DNA of 64,000 bases from Candidatus Endomicrobium embiratermitis (GCA_009781315.1 WQYI01000010.1:1-64000), one strand, 5' to 3'. Counted from the first letter of the stretch, positions 1-8,873 are shown. Notes: generated by a model from the sequence alone, not told the origin. Numbers and translations are program-made.

Positions 1-2
1 CT

Positions 3-89
3 ATAGGAATTAATGAGGAAATAATAAAGAAGTACATTGAAAATCAAGGTAGAGAAGATTCAGGTCAAACTTTGTTTGCAATAGGCTGA
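3..89 (+). CDS. Transposase C-terminus, IS200/IS605 TnpA-like (partial, 5' end outside window)
   Basis: The open frame enters from the left edge and codes for 28 residues before TGA at 87-89. The fragment contains KKYIENQG followed by a short polar tail, which resembles the last helix and tail of Y1-type IS200 transposases. No catalytic residue is visible because the HUH and Tyr motifs lie upstream. The assignment rests on this tail plus the hairpin that follows. The other two frames stop within the first 12 bases. Confidence 0.5.
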   Translation: MGINEEIIKKYIENQGREDSGQTLFAIG

Positions 90-91
90 TA

Positions 92-111
92 CCACGGGCG
101 TAAGCCCGTGG
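92..111 (+). repeat. Perfect hairpin, IS right-end structure
   Basis: CCACGGGC (92-99) and GCCCGTGG (104-111) form an 8-bp stem around a GTAA loop. It lies 2 bases after the transposase stop codon. It could serve as the transposase recognition hairpin and as a terminator-like structure, although no long T run follows directly. Confidence 0.65.
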
Positions 112-130
112 AGGTTCATTTTTAACTTAA

Positions 131-190
131 TATTTGTGCGAAGCACTCAACAATTCCTCACTCCTAACTTCTCATTCCTCACTGTCGTTA
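131..190. repeat. Heptamer inverted-repeat element, right half only
   Basis: A small hairpin (GTGC-GAA-GCAC, 136-146) is followed by 7-bp units of the type ATTCCTC/ACTCCTA and the border TGTCGTTA (183-190), directly before the rmuC ribosome binding site. The left half is missing and its place is taken by the IS end, so the IS may have inserted into or deleted part of the element. The arm is the reverse complement of the TTAGGAG-type arm at 25111-25146. Confidence 0.6.
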
Positions 191-202
191 AAAAGAGGTT
201 TT

Positions 203-1384
203 ATGGATATACTTATATTAATCTTATTTTTTATTGTCGGCGCGGCTGCCGGGGCTTTGTTTTTTGCGTTTAAGTATGTTTCCGTTTCAAAGGATAACGC
301 GGCAAAAGACCAGAAAATAAAAGATTTGTCGGAAACTTTAAACGAGCGTTCAAATGTTCAAAACTCTCTTAAAACCGAATTTGAAAATATAGCTTCAAAA
401 GTCCTTGAGGAAAAAAACTCAAGAATTTCGGATTTAAACAAACGGGCTTTGGAAACAGTTATTTCTCCGTTTAAAGAAAAAATCGACGAGTTCAAAAATA
501 AAGTCGAACAAATTTATGTCGATGAATCAAACCGCATGGCGGTATTCGGCAGCGAACTCGGCAGGCTTATGGAGCTGAATAAAAAAGTCAGCGAGGAAGC
601 AAATAATCTGGCGTCCGCTTTGAAAGGCGAAAGCAAGCTTCAGGGAATATGGGGAGAACTCGGAGTCGAACGTATTTTTGAGTCGGCGGGAATGGTAAAG
701 GGCGTTCATTACAATACGCAGTATTATTCCGACGGCGGAGACGCGGTAAAAATTCCGGATTACGTCGTAAATCTTCCGGAAAACAAACATATAATAATAG
801 ACTCGAAAACTTCGCTTACGGCTTACGAGCAATATTATAATACGCAAAACGAAGACGAGAAAAAAGCTTTTCTTAAAGAACATATAGCAAGCGTAAAAAA
901 ACATATCGGCGAACTTTCCGAAAAAAATTACGGCGATATAGCGGGTTTGAACCAGCCCGACTATGTTTTTATGTTTATTCCGATTGATTCCGCCGCGTCT
1001 TTGGCGTTAAGAAGCGACCCTAAACTTGAGGAGTACGCGTTTAAAAACCATATCGTTATAATAACTCCGTCGTCGCTTCTCGCGACAATGAAAACCGTAG
1101 CGTATATATGGAGGCAGGAAGACCAGAAAAAAAATGTGCTTGAAATAGCCAGACAGGGCGGGCTTTTGTACGACAGGCTTGTGGCTTTTGTCGACGTTAT
1201 TATGGAAGCCGATTCTTTTATAGATAAAGCCAAAAGCAAAACGCGGGACGCGCTTAAAAAACTGTCAAACCCCGACAGAAAAGGAGAAAGTCTTATAGGC
1301 AGGGCGGAGAAGCTTAAAGAGCTGGGAGTCGCGGTAAAAAAAGATCTGCCTAAAGAACTTTTGGATAACAATGAGTCTGTATAA
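203..1384 (+). CDS. rmuC: RmuC-family DNA recombination protein
   Basis: RmuC proteins are membrane-anchored, predicted nuclease-fold proteins that limit recombination at inverted repeats. The 393-residue product starts with one transmembrane helix (about residues 2-23), continues with a charged coiled-coil segment (about 30-120), and then has the RmuC core with GIWGELGVERIFE and the IIIDSKTSL motif, part of the PD-(D/E)xK-like fold. The start at 203 is preferred over an upstream ATG at 134 because AAAAGAGG precedes it and the extra 23 codons lie in a repeat element. The last 14 bases overlap the next gene, so the two are probably co-translated. Length is typical for the family. Confidence 0.9.
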   Translation: MDILILILFFIVGAAAGALFFAFKYVSVSKDNAAKDQKIKDLSETLNERSNVQNSLKTEFENIASKVLEEKNSRISDLNKRALETVISPFKEKIDEFKNKVEQIYVDESNRMAVFGSELGRLMELNKKVSEEANNLASALKGESKLQGIWGELGVERIFESAGMVKGVHYNTQYYSDGGDAVKIPDYVVNLPENKHIIIDSKTSLTAYEQYYNTQNEDEKKAFLKEHIASVKKHIGELSEKNYGDIAGLNQPDYVFMFIPIDSAASLALRSDPKLEEYAFKNHIVIITPSSLLATMKTVAYIWRQEDQKKNVLEIARQGGLLYDRLVAFVDVIMEADSFIDKAKSKTRDALKKLSNPDRKGESLIGRAEKLKELGVAVKKDLPKELLDNNESV

Positions 1385-2078
1385 ACCCGAATTGGAAGCA
1401 AAAGTTTTGCAGCTTAAAAACGCTTTGCAAAAAGCCGGCATTGAAGCTTTGTTCGGCGAAGAAAGTTTCAGGGATTATCTTGTTATCGCGGATGTTTTTA
1501 AAAACGGAAAAAAATTTGGCAAAATTTCCATGTATTACAAGCCGTCAAAAAATACTTTCTCCGTTAAAAAGCAAATTTCAAACGCCGAAATCGAAAAAGA
1601 AATAGACGCTGTCTGGGACAATCTCAACGGTTCGGAAGTTTACGGCGCAGAAAGCGGGATATATGAAATATTTGTCGACGGGTCGTATATAGGCGGCGTT
1701 ACCGGATACGGAGCGGTAATTTTTCTCGGAAAAGAAGTTAAGACCGAGCTTTCCGGAACTGTCGCGGATACGCAGTTCAGACAATTCGGCGGAGAATTGA
1801 GGTCGGTTATAGAAGCGCTGAAATGGTGCGAAAAAAACGGGGTCTCCAAAACCAGAATAAACTATGATTACGAAGGAATAGAAAAATTTGCGACCGGCAG
1901 ATGGCAGCCTAAAACCGGTCTTTCGAAGGAGTATGTGGATTTTATAAGAAAAACGAAAGTGGAAATAGAATGGAGGCACATAAAAAGCCATACGGGAAAC
2001 TCTAAAAACGATATTGCCGACAAGCTCGCCAAAGAAGCAGCCTTAAAAGGCAATTTACAATTAACAAATAACAGTTGA
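1371..2078 (+). CDS. RNase H-like protein with N-terminal extension
   Basis: The C-terminal part (about residues 95-225) is an RNase HI fold. It has IFVDGSYIGG with the first catalytic Asp, an Glu in GGELRSVIEAL, an Asp in NYDYEGIEKF and a final Asp in KNDIADKLAKEA, so the acidic active site looks complete. RNase HI cuts RNA in RNA-DNA hybrids. The N-terminal ~90 residues are not recognised and differ from the classical hybrid-binding domain. The last residues (NLQLTNNS) are encoded by a heptamer repeat downstream, so the original C-terminus was probably at about KEAALK. It overlaps rmuC by 14 bp. Confidence 0.8.
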   Translation: MSLYKPELEAKVLQLKNALQKAGIEALFGEESFRDYLVIADVFKNGKKFGKISMYYKPSKNTFSVKKQISNAEIEKEIDAVWDNLNGSEVYGAESGIYEIFVDGSYIGGVTGYGAVIFLGKEVKTELSGTVADTQFRQFGGELRSVIEALKWCEKNGVSKTRINYDYEGIEKFATGRWQPKTGLSKEYVDFIRKTKVEIEWRHIKSHTGNSKNDIADKLAKEAALKGNLQLTNNS

Positions 2079-2081
2079 CAA
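2043..2081. repeat. Heptamer repeat, left arm only, overlapping a gene end
   Basis: TTAAAAGGCA followed by CAATTTA/CAATTAA/CAAATAA-type 7-bp units covers the last codons and the stop of the RNase H-like gene. It matches the left arms at 54788 and 38965 in unit sequence and border, but in a different reading frame. No right arm is seen before the next gene. Confidence 0.55.
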
Positions 2082-2126
2082 TGGATGTTATTTTGATCGC
2101 TTGATAATAAATAAAGGAGATGTCAA

Positions 2127-2678
2127 ATGACCGAACAACTGCAAGAAATAGGCCGGCGTTTGTCGGCTTTGCGCGATATTGCCGAGATGACGCCCGAGTC
2201 ATTCTGCGAGAAAACAGGAGTCACTACGCAAGAATTAGCAGCGTATGAAAAAGGCGAGAAGGATTTTTCATTTTCTTTCCTGTATAATGCAGCCCGTATT
2301 CTTGGCGTGGACGTGATTGATCTTATGAGCGGGGACAGCCCGCATTTATCGGATTGGTGTATTGTCCGCAAGGGAGAAGGTTACAGTATTGACCGCCGGG
2401 CGGCATACAAGTACAACCATCTGGCATTTACCTTTCGCAATAAAAAGGCCGAACCGTTTATGGTTACGGTAGAACCAAAAAAAGAAAAGCCTGTTCTGCA
2501 CTCTCATGACGGACAGGAATTCAACTGGCTGGTTTCCGGACGGATGCGGTTTTATATCTCAAATAAAGAATATGACTTGGAACCGGGCGACAGCGTGTAT
2601 TTCAACTCTTCCATACCCCACGCTATGCAGGCGCTGGACAATGCTCCGGCGCAGTTTTTGGCGATAGTGATAGGTTGA
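2127..2678 (+). CDS. XRE-cupin transcriptional regulator (copy 1)
   Basis: This 183-residue protein has an N-terminal XRE helix-turn-helix (about residues 3-66, with TTQELAAYEKGE as recognition region) and a C-terminal cupin (about 110-183, with HSHDGQEF and GDSVYFNSSIPHAM carrying likely metal ligands). Such proteins usually sense a small metabolite and control an adjacent enzyme gene. AAAGGAG lies 7 bases before the start. It is followed by an acyl-CoA synthetase gene, and the pair is repeated at 4609-6923. Arg codons here are mostly CGN, unlike the AGA/AGG of surrounding genes, so recent transfer is plausible. Confidence 0.85.
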   Translation: MTEQLQEIGRRLSALRDIAEMTPESFCEKTGVTTQELAAYEKGEKDFSFSFLYNAARILGVDVIDLMSGDSPHLSDWCIVRKGEGYSIDRRAAYKYNHLAFTFRNKKAEPFMVTVEPKKEKPVLHSHDGQEFNWLVSGRMRFYISNKEYDLEPGDSVYFNSSIPHAMQALDNAPAQFLAIVIG

Positions 2679-2710
2679 TAAAAGCAGGCTTCAATTCCTC
2701 TCTTTTATCA

Positions 2711-2758
2711 ATTGCGAGGAATCACGTTGCAGCGTAGCGAAGACGGATGACGCGGCAA
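2711..2758. repeat. Dispersed palindromic intergenic repeat (TTGCGAGGA...GCGGCAA type)
   Basis: The segment starts ATTGCGAGGAA, contains AGCGTAGCGAAG and ends CGCGGCAA. Sequences of this TTGCGAGGAGCGAAGCGACGCGGCAA type are repeated in many bacterial genomes. Only one copy is seen in this window. It sits between the regulator and the synthetase of the first cassette. Confidence 0.45.
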
Positions 2759-2786
2759 ACCAATTTTATAATCAAGGAAGGAAATT

Positions 2787-4469
2787 ATGCCTCTATATGA
2801 AAAATACACAAAACGCAACCGCGATGATTTTGTCACGCTGGAGGACTTACAAAAAAACTACAAGCTGAGTATTCCTGATAATTTTAATTTTGTATTTGAT
2901 TGTCTGGACGTGCTGGCTGCCCAAACACCCGAGGCGCTGGCGCTGTTATGGGTTTCTAACGAGGGCGAAGAAAAGCGTTTTACCTATGAAGATATCCGCC
3001 GTCTTTCGGTCAAAGCCGCGAATTTTTTTATCGCGCAAGATATCAAAAAGGGCGATATGGTTATGCTGTCCATGTCCCGCGATTGGCGTTACTGGCCTGT
3101 TTTGATGGGACTTCACCGTATGGGAGCCGTAGCCGTGCCTGCTACCTATCTGCTTACTAAAAAAGATATTGAATACCGTATGAATTCCGCCTCAATTAAA
3201 ATGCTGCTGACAACTCCGCGTTTTGGCGTGACTGCGGCGATGGAAGAAGCCTTGCCTGACTGTCCGACGGTCAAAAAACTTGCTGTATTCGGAGGCAGTG
3301 TGCCCAATGAACGCTGGATCGATTTTGACGCCGAATGGGAAGCCGCGCCCGAAACTCCGGTCGAGCGGAACAATGTGAAAACCGATATGATGCTAATGGC
3401 TTTTTCGTCAGGCACAACAGGCTATCCAAAGATGGTCTGGCACGATTATACTTATCCGCTCGGGCATATCATGACCGGCTGTTTTTGGCACCGCTGCGAG
3501 CCCGGCGGTTTGCATTTTACAATTTCCGATACCGGCTGGCTTAAAAGCCTTTGGGGTAAAATGTACAGCCAATGGCTGGCCGGCAGCTCGGTTTTTACCT
3601 ACGATTTCGACAAATTCTCCGCGCCTGATATACTTGAAAAAATTGAGCGTTATAAAATTACCACATTCTGCGCGCCGCCCACCATGTACCGTTATTTAAT
3701 CAAAGAAAATCTGAAAAAATATAACTTTTCCGCTTTGAAGCACTGCTCCACGGCAGGAGAGGCGCTAAATCCCGAGGTCTTTAAGGTATGGCAGGAAGGA
3801 ACGGGACTAAAAATTTTCGAGGGTTTCGGACAGAGCGAAACTACTATAAGTTGCTGGACAGGATATCCGTGGATGCAGCCAAGGCTTGGCTCAATGGGAT
3901 TGCCTGTGCCCGGCTACCGCATGATCATTGCCGATGAAAACGGCCAGGAAGTAAGCCCGGGTGTAACCGGCGAAATCTGTATCCGCACAGACGCGGAAGG
4001 CGGCGGCAAACCATACGGCATGTTTTCGGGTTATTACCGCGATGAAGAAATGACGAAAAGCGTTTGGTATAATGACTTATATCATACAGGCGACACGGCG
4101 TATAAAGATGAAATGGGGTTTTTATGGTATGTGGGACGCACGGACGACGTTATTAAATCTTCCGGATACCGCATCGGTCCCTTTGAAGTAGAAAGCGTTC
4201 TTATGGAACATCCGGCCGTTACCGAATGCGCCGTAACAGGCGTGCCTGATCCTGAACGCGGGTTTGCCGTGAAAGCTACCATAGTTCTTTCAAAGGGTTA
4301 TACCGGATCGCCGGAATTGACCAAAGAACTGCAGGATCACGTCAAAAAGATTACCGCTCCTTATAAATACCCGCGTATTATCGAGTACGTTGAAGTTCTG
4401 CCAAAGACTATATCGGGTAAAATCCGCCGCGTGGAAATACGCGATAAAGATATGGGCGGTTCAAAGTAA
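2787..4469 (+). CDS. AMP-forming acyl-CoA synthetase (copy 1)
   Basis: The 560-residue enzyme belongs to the acyl-adenylate superfamily, closest in layout to medium-chain or acetyl-CoA synthetases. It would activate a carboxylic acid with ATP and CoA. Visible motifs are the phosphate loop SSGTTGYPKM (about residue 207), EGFGQSETT, YHTGDTAYKDEMGFLWYVGRTDD and a C-terminal [10 protein letters not shown] whose Lys is the adenylation lysine. The acid substrate cannot be read from sequence; fatty, branched-chain or aromatic acids are possible. AAGGAAGG precedes the start. Almost all Arg codons are CGC/CGT, in contrast to copy 2, which suggests that this cassette was acquired more recently. Confidence 0.85.
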   Translation: MPLYEKYTKRNRDDFVTLEDLQKNYKLSIPDNFNFVFDCLDVLAAQTPEALALLWVSNEGEEKRFTYEDIRRLSVKAANFFIAQDIKKGDMVMLSMSRDWRYWPVLMGLHRMGAVAVPATYLLTKKDIEYRMNSASIKMLLTTPRFGVTAAMEEALPDCPTVKKLAVFGGSVPNERWIDFDAEWEAAPETPVERNNVKTDMMLMAFSSGTTGYPKMVWHDYTYPLGHIMTGCFWHRCEPGGLHFTISDTGWLKSLWGKMYSQWLAGSSVFTYDFDKFSAPDILEKIERYKITTFCAPPTMYRYLIKENLKKYNFSALKHCSTAGEALNPEVFKVWQEGTGLKIFEGFGQSETTISCWTGYPWMQPRLGSMGLPVPGYRMIIADENGQEVSPGVTGEICIRTDAEGGGKPYGMFSGYYRDEEMTKSVWYNDLYHTGDTAYKDEMGFLWYVGRTDDVIKSSGYRIGPFEVESVLMEHPAVTECAVTGVPDPERGFAVKATIVLSKGYTGSPELTKELQDHVKKITAPYKYPRIIEYVEVLPKTISGKIRRVEIRDKDMGGSK

Positions 4470-4550
4470 TTATTGACCGCAGATTGCTGTCGCTGTTTTT
4501 GAATAAAAACTAACAATGAACTTCCGCGCAGCAAGCATGGCGGAGGTTTA

Positions 4551-4579
4551 TTGTCAATCGTTAATTGTTTTGCTAAAAT
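4551..4579 (+). promoter_or_regulatory. Possible promoter for the second regulator-synthetase cassette
   Basis: TTGTCA (4551-4556) and TAAAAT (4574-4579) are separated by 17 bases and lie about 30 bases before the regulator start. The match is good, but the region is AT-rich and part of it resembles the CAATTAA repeats. Confidence 0.35.
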
Positions 4580-4608
4580 CACATAAAATTGCGGTATTTG
4601 GAGGATAT

Positions 4609-5160
4609 ATGACGGAAATATCAAAACAAATAGGCACAAGAATAAAAGCGATGAGGGAAATTTCAGATCTTTCAATTGAAGATTTTGCAAAAAGCATAAA
4701 TCTCGATACGGATATGTATTTGAAATATGAAAAAGGCGAAGCTGATATTCCGATAAGCGTTCTTTCGGCGATTTCTTCGAAATATAAAGTCGAGATGACA
4801 GCGCTTCTTACAGGCGGCGAACCGAGGCTTTCAGCGATAAATGTCGTGAAAAAAGGCAAAGGTTTGAGCGTTGAAAGAAGAAAAGAATATAAATATCAGG
4901 ATTTGGCGTTTAATTTCATAAATAAAAAAGCGGAAGTGTTTTTTGTAATCGCGGAACCTTCAAAAGAAGTTCCGAAACATTTTTACGCTCATACCGGACA
5001 GGAATTTAATTATGTGCTTGAAGGCTCGATAAAGCTTATTTTCGACGGCAAAGAGTATATTCTTGAAGAGGGAGACAGCGTTTATTCCGATTCGGGGCGC
5101 AATCACGGCGTGATGGCGCTGGGGGATAAACCCGCAAAGTTTTTAGCTGTTGTTCTTTAG
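4609..5160 (+). CDS. XRE-cupin transcriptional regulator (copy 2)
   Basis: Paralogue of the gene at 2127, with the same 183-residue length and layout: XRE helix-turn-helix (about 1-67), linker, and cupin (about 112-183, with HAHTGQEFNYVLEG preceding GDSVYSDSGRNHGVM). The start at 4609 is chosen over an in-frame ATG at 4516 because GGAGG lies just before it and because the alignment with copy 1 begins there. Codon use (AAA, ATA, AGA) matches the bulk of the window. It probably controls the synthetase that follows. Confidence 0.85.
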   Translation: MTEISKQIGTRIKAMREISDLSIEDFAKSINLDTDMYLKYEKGEADIPISVLSAISSKYKVEMTALLTGGEPRLSAINVVKKGKGLSVERRKEYKYQDLAFNFINKKAEVFFVIAEPSKEVPKHFYAHTGQEFNYVLEGSIKLIFDGKEYILEEGDSVYSDSGRNHGVMALGDKPAKFLAVVL

Positions 5161-5170
5161 CGGACGTAGA

Positions 5171-5243
5171 TGTCATTCTGAATTTATTTCAGAATCTCGT
5201 AGTTAAAAAATGATGTCAGACCCTGAATCAAGTTCAGGGTGAC
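5171..5243. repeat. TGTCATTC-type paired palindromes
   Basis: Two short palindromes, one beginning TGTCATTCTGAA and closing TTCAGAATCTC, the other ACCCTGAATC...TTCAGGGTGAC, fill the gap between regulator and synthetase. Related elements with TGTCAT and ATGACA ends lie at 14702, 48881 and 58184. Confidence 0.55.
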
Positions 5244-5264
5244 GAATAAGCAGGGGAAAATAAA

Positions 5265-6923
5265 ATGTTAGTTGATAAATATGTTAAATCAAATTATGAA
5301 TCTTATGAAGATTTTATCGCGAATTGCAAAATAAAAGTTCCGGATGATTTCAATTTCGGTTTTGATATCGTAGATGCGACGGCAGACGCCGACCCGGGCA
5401 AAAAAGCGATGATTTGGTGCAATGAAGACGGCGACGAAAGGGTTTTTACTTTTGACGATATAAAAAAACAAAGCGCGCGGGCGGCGAACTTTTTTAAATC
5501 GTTGGGAATAAAAAAAGGCGACGCGGTCATGCTTATGCTAAAAAGGCGTTACGAATATTGGTTTGTTTCGGTAGCGCTTCATAAAATAGGGGCAATTCTT
5601 ATACCGGCGACCCATCTTTTAACCGTAAAAGACGTAAAATACAGAGTAGAGGCGGCTGATATTAAAATGATAGTCGCCGCGGCGGATAAAAGAATAACCG
5701 ACGTGGTTAACGAAGCAAAAAAAGATTTGCCGGACCTTAAACATCTTGTAAGCGTAAACGGCAGCGTTGACGGCTGGCTTGAGTACTCCAAAGAAATAGA
5801 AAAATTTTCCGATGTTTTCAAAAGGCCGCAGGGCGCACAAGCCGTAAAAAAAGACGATATATTCCTTTTGTATTTTACTTCGGGCACTACCGGAATGCCT
5901 AAAATGGTTTATCACAATTTTTCTTATCCTTTGGGACATATCCTTACCGCGAGATTCTGGCAGAACCTTAATGATGAAAGCGTTCATATAACCGTAGCCG
6001 ACACAGGCTGGGCAAAAGCGTCGTGGGGGAAAATATACGGACAATGGATAAGCGGAGCCTGTCTTTTTACTTACGATTATGAAAGATTTAATCCTAAAGA
6101 ATTAATTTCGGTAATATCGAAACACGGAGTTACGTCGTTTTGCGCGCCGCCGACTATATACAGACATTTGATAAAAGAAGATCTTTCGCAATACGATTTG
6201 TCAAAACTTAAATATGTTGAAACCGCAGGAGAGCCTCTTAATCCCGAGGTCTTTCACCAATTTAAAAAAATGACAGGTCTTGAGATAAAAGAAGGTTTCG
6301 GCCAGACGGAAACCGTTGTTTTTGCCGCGACGTTTCCGTGGATAACACCCAAACCCGGTTCCATGGGAAAACCGGCGGCAGGCTGGGACATTGATGTTGT
6401 TGACGACGAAAATAATCCGTGTGAGACCGGGCAGGAAGGGCATTTGGTAATAAGGACAGATAAAGAAAAACCCGTGGGTTTATTTTGCGGTTACTATAAA
6501 GACGAGGCTCTTACTAAAAGCGTTTGGAGCGGCGGAATATACGATACGGGCGATATGGTTTATAAAGACGAAGACGGATATTTATGGTTTGTCGGAAGAT
6601 GCGACGACGTTATAAAGAGTTCCGGCTACAGAATAGGACCGTTTGAAGTTGAAAGCGCGCTTATAGAGCATCCGAGCGTTTTGGAATGCGCGATTACCGG
6701 AGTTCCCGACGAAGAGAGAGGCGCGATAGTCAAAGCCACGGTAATTCTTGCCAAAGGGTACGAACCCAGCCGGGAACTTGTAGTTGAACTTCAGGAGCAT
6801 GTCAAAAAAACGACGGCTCCGTATAAGTATCCGAGAATAATAGAGTTTGTAAAAGAACTGCCTAAAACGATAAGCGGAAAAATAAGAAGAGTTGAAATAA
6901 GAGAGTCCGATACAAAAAAATAA
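5265..6923 (+). CDS. AMP-forming acyl-CoA synthetase (copy 2)
   Basis: Full-length 552-residue paralogue of the enzyme at 2787. It has the phosphate loop [42 protein letters not shown] and the catalytic Lys in [10 protein letters not shown]. It would convert an organic acid to its CoA thioester. Many segments are identical to copy 1 ([25 protein letters not shown]), so the two share recent ancestry but have diverged clearly. Codon use matches the host. The gene for phosphotransacetylase follows after 35 bases, which suggests, but does not prove, that acetyl-CoA is the product or a linked metabolite. Confidence 0.85.
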   Translation: MLVDKYVKSNYESYEDFIANCKIKVPDDFNFGFDIVDATADADPGKKAMIWCNEDGDERVFTFDDIKKQSARAANFFKSLGIKKGDAVMLMLKRRYEYWFVSVALHKIGAILIPATHLLTVKDVKYRVEAADIKMIVAAADKRITDVVNEAKKDLPDLKHLVSVNGSVDGWLEYSKEIEKFSDVFKRPQGAQAVKKDDIFLLYFTSGTTGMPKMVYHNFSYPLGHILTARFWQNLNDESVHITVADTGWAKASWGKIYGQWISGACLFTYDYERFNPKELISVISKHGVTSFCAPPTIYRHLIKEDLSQYDLSKLKYVETAGEPLNPEVFHQFKKMTGLEIKEGFGQTETVVFAATFPWITPKPGSMGKPAAGWDIDVVDDENNPCETGQEGHLVIRTDKEKPVGLFCGYYKDEALTKSVWSGGIYDTGDMVYKDEDGYLWFVGRCDDVIKSSGYRIGPFEVESALIEHPSVLECAITGVPDEERGAIVKATVILAKGYEPSRELVVELQEHVKKTTAPYKYPRIIEFVKELPKTISGKIRRVEIRESDTKK

Positions 6924-6958
6924 CAGAACTATATGCTTGATTTAAACAGGAGATGTTC

Positions 6959-7963
6959 ATGAATATCAAAAACCAGATTCTTGAACTTGCAAAAAAAGTC
7001 AAAGGAAAAGTAATACTTCCGGAAAGCAGCGACGTCAGAGTGTTAAAAGCAGCGCAAATGCTTACGGAAGACGGAATATGTTCCGTAGTGCTGCCGTCGG
7101 ACGATATAGACGCCGTAAAGAAAAACGCCGCAACGGCCGGAATAAATCTTGACGGGGTAGAGCTTATAAAAATAGACAGGGCGCTTCTTGAAGATAAAAA
7201 AATCGAAGAATTTGTCGACGCGCGCGCAAAAAAAGGAATGAATCCGGAAGAAGCTCTGAATCTTTTAAAAAATCCGGTTTATTTTTCGATGATGTATTTG
7301 AAAAGCGGGAAATGCGATGCCTGCGTGTGCGGCGCTGTTACCGATACGGCGGATGTTCTAAGAGCGGGTATTCACGTAGTTGGGACTGCGGAGGGAATAA
7401 AGCTGATATCTTCTTATTTTCTTATGATTCCTCCGGAAAAGCACAAAGTCGCAAAAGAATCGGTATTGTTTGCCGATTGTGGGGTCAATCCCGACCCTCA
7501 GGCTTTGGGTTTGAAAGATATTGCCGTATCTACAATAGGCAATTTTCAAAAACTTTTCCCGGGAAGAGAAGTTAACGCCGCGTTTTTGTCTTTCTCGACA
7601 AAAGGCAGCGCAAAGAACAAGGCTTTGGACAAAATAACGGAAGCTGCGGAACTTGTGAAAAAATATTATGAAGGTAAAGACGGAATTAATATCGACGGAG
7701 AACTTCAGTTTGATGCGGCTGTAATGCCGGAAGTAGGCAAGAAAAAAGCGCCGGGTTCAAAAGTCGCGGGTAAAGCTAATATTTTTATATTTCCGGATTT
7801 GAACGCAGGCAATATAGGATATAAAATGGCCGAGAGATACGGCGGTTTTCAGGCGATAGGGCCTCTTATCCAGGGACTTGCTTTGCCCGTAAGCGATTTG
7901 AGCCGCGGCTGTAATGCCGACGATATATGCTTGGCAAGCGCGATAATGCTGTTACAGAAATAA
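6959..7963 (+). CDS. pta: Phosphate acetyltransferase
   Basis: The enzyme interconverts acetyl-CoA and acetyl phosphate. The 334-residue protein is the short catalytic-only form, without the N-terminal regulatory domain of E. coli Pta. Typical segments are VILPESSDVRVLKAA near the start, CVCGAVTDTADVLRAG, and a C-terminal NIGYKMAERYGGFQAIGPLIQGL. The start at 6959 has AGGAG 6 bases upstream and is preferred to the ATG at 6953, which overlaps that Shine-Dalgarno. No acetate kinase gene is adjacent. With the upstream synthetases it fits acetate metabolism in a fermenter. Confidence 0.92.
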   Translation: MNIKNQILELAKKVKGKVILPESSDVRVLKAAQMLTEDGICSVVLPSDDIDAVKKNAATAGINLDGVELIKIDRALLEDKKIEEFVDARAKKGMNPEEALNLLKNPVYFSMMYLKSGKCDACVCGAVTDTADVLRAGIHVVGTAEGIKLISSYFLMIPPEKHKVAKESVLFADCGVNPDPQALGLKDIAVSTIGNFQKLFPGREVNAAFLSFSTKGSAKNKALDKITEAAELVKKYYEGKDGINIDGELQFDAAVMPEVGKKKAPGSKVAGKANIFIFPDLNAGNIGYKMAERYGGFQAIGPLIQGLALPVSDLSRGCNADDICLASAIMLLQK

Positions 7964-7964
7964 A

Positions 7965-8060
7965 TAACAATTAACAAATTACAATTAACGATAACTACGA
8001 ATAACCGGTAAGCGGTCTTTTGTTTTTAATTGTTCTTTGTAAATTGTAAATTATTAATTG
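7965..8060. repeat. Heptamer inverted-repeat element
   Basis: Left arm of CAATTAA/CAAATTA units starting right after the pta stop codon, a short middle, and a right arm of TTAATTG/TTTGTAAATTG units ending near 8060. The arms are imperfect reverse complements. The border motif TAACGRCA is not clear here; this looks like a decayed copy. Confidence 0.55.
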
Positions 8061-8068
8061 GTGTTCAA

Positions 8069-8857
8069 GTGGAAATAATAGATTCTCATACCCATATTTA
8101 TCCGGATAAAGTTGCCGAGAAAGCCAGAGAGCAGCTTCAAAAGGCTTTCAACAGAGGCATGGTAGATTTGCCGGTAATAAGCAATCTTTTTAAGCATATG
8201 GACGAAGCCGGAGTTTCAAAAAGCGTCGTTGCCTGCGTTGCTTCGCGTCCGGATCAGGTTGTTTCCATAAACAATTGGCTTTTTTCGTTGAAAGACAAAA
8301 GAATCATTCCGTTCGCGTCTATGCATCCTTATTTTTACGGTTATAGGGACGAGTTAAAAAGAATTAAAGATAACGCTTGCGGTATAAAACTCCAGTCGGA
8401 ATTCCAACTGTTTTTTGCCGATGAAGAAAAAGCTTTTCCCATGTATGAAGAACTGCAGAAACTTCAAATACCGGTTCTTTTTCACTGCGGTATAGAGCTG
8501 AGTTCGCCGGGTGAAGTCCGTTCGTCTCCGGACAGGATGCTGAACGTCATGAGAAGATTTCCTGAACTTAAGATTATCGGCGCGCATATGGGCGGATTCT
8601 TAATGTGGGAAGAAGTTTTAGAAAAACTTGCCGGTAAAGATATATATTTCGACACGTCCGACAGCTTAGATGAAATGAAAAAAGAAACGCTTGCGAAATT
8701 TTTCGAAAAACACGGTTTTGACAAAATATTTTACGGTTCTGATTTTCCTTTAAAATGTCCGGCCAAAGAAATCAACCTTATCAAATCTTTAAACATTTCC
8801 GAAGAAAACAAGCAAAAAATCCTGTCTTTAAACATCAAAAGACTTGTAAATTTATAG
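8069..8857 (+). CDS. Amidohydrolase-family metal-dependent hydrolase
   Basis: A 262-residue TIM-barrel hydrolase of the amidohydrolase-2 group. Visible metal-site motifs are DSHTHIYP at the N-terminus (HxH), PVLFHCGIE, IIGAHMGG and KIFYGSDFP with the final Asp. The substrate is unknown; the family covers hydrolases and decarboxylases of cyclic compounds. A GTG start at 8069 is chosen because the barrel's first strand (EIIDSHTH) begins there and the upstream in-frame codons lie in a repeat; no strong ribosome binding site is visible. It is followed closely by the Sel1-repeat gene. Confidence 0.75.
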   Translation: MEIIDSHTHIYPDKVAEKAREQLQKAFNRGMVDLPVISNLFKHMDEAGVSKSVVACVASRPDQVVSINNWLFSLKDKRIIPFASMHPYFYGYRDELKRIKDNACGIKLQSEFQLFFADEEKAFPMYEELQKLQIPVLFHCGIELSSPGEVRSSPDRMLNVMRRFPELKIIGAHMGGFLMWEEVLEKLAGKDIYFDTSDSLDEMKKETLAKFFEKHGFDKIFYGSDFPLKCPAKEINLIKSLNISEENKQKILSLNIKRLVNL

Positions 8858-8873
8858 GTAAGGAGTAACTAAA

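Larger units (their letters stand above)
1..125 (+). mobile_element. Right end of an IS200/IS605-type insertion sequence
   Basis: The first 89 bases encode the tail of a small transposase, followed at once by a perfect 8-bp stem with a GTAA loop (92-111). A subterminal hairpin just after tnpA is the usual right-end architecture of IS200/IS605 elements, which transpose as single strands and recognise such hairpins. The rest of the element lies outside the window. The exact outer boundary cannot be fixed; it probably falls within about 20 bases after the hairpin, before the heptamer-repeat sequence that starts near 131. Confidence 0.6.

Noticed and set aside
527-904. Long reading frames on the minus strand, here and at many other places (for example 17995-18564 and 57012-57563)
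   Set aside because: They lie opposite genes with clear family motifs, have no ribosome binding sites and encode no recognisable proteins; they are antisense shadows.
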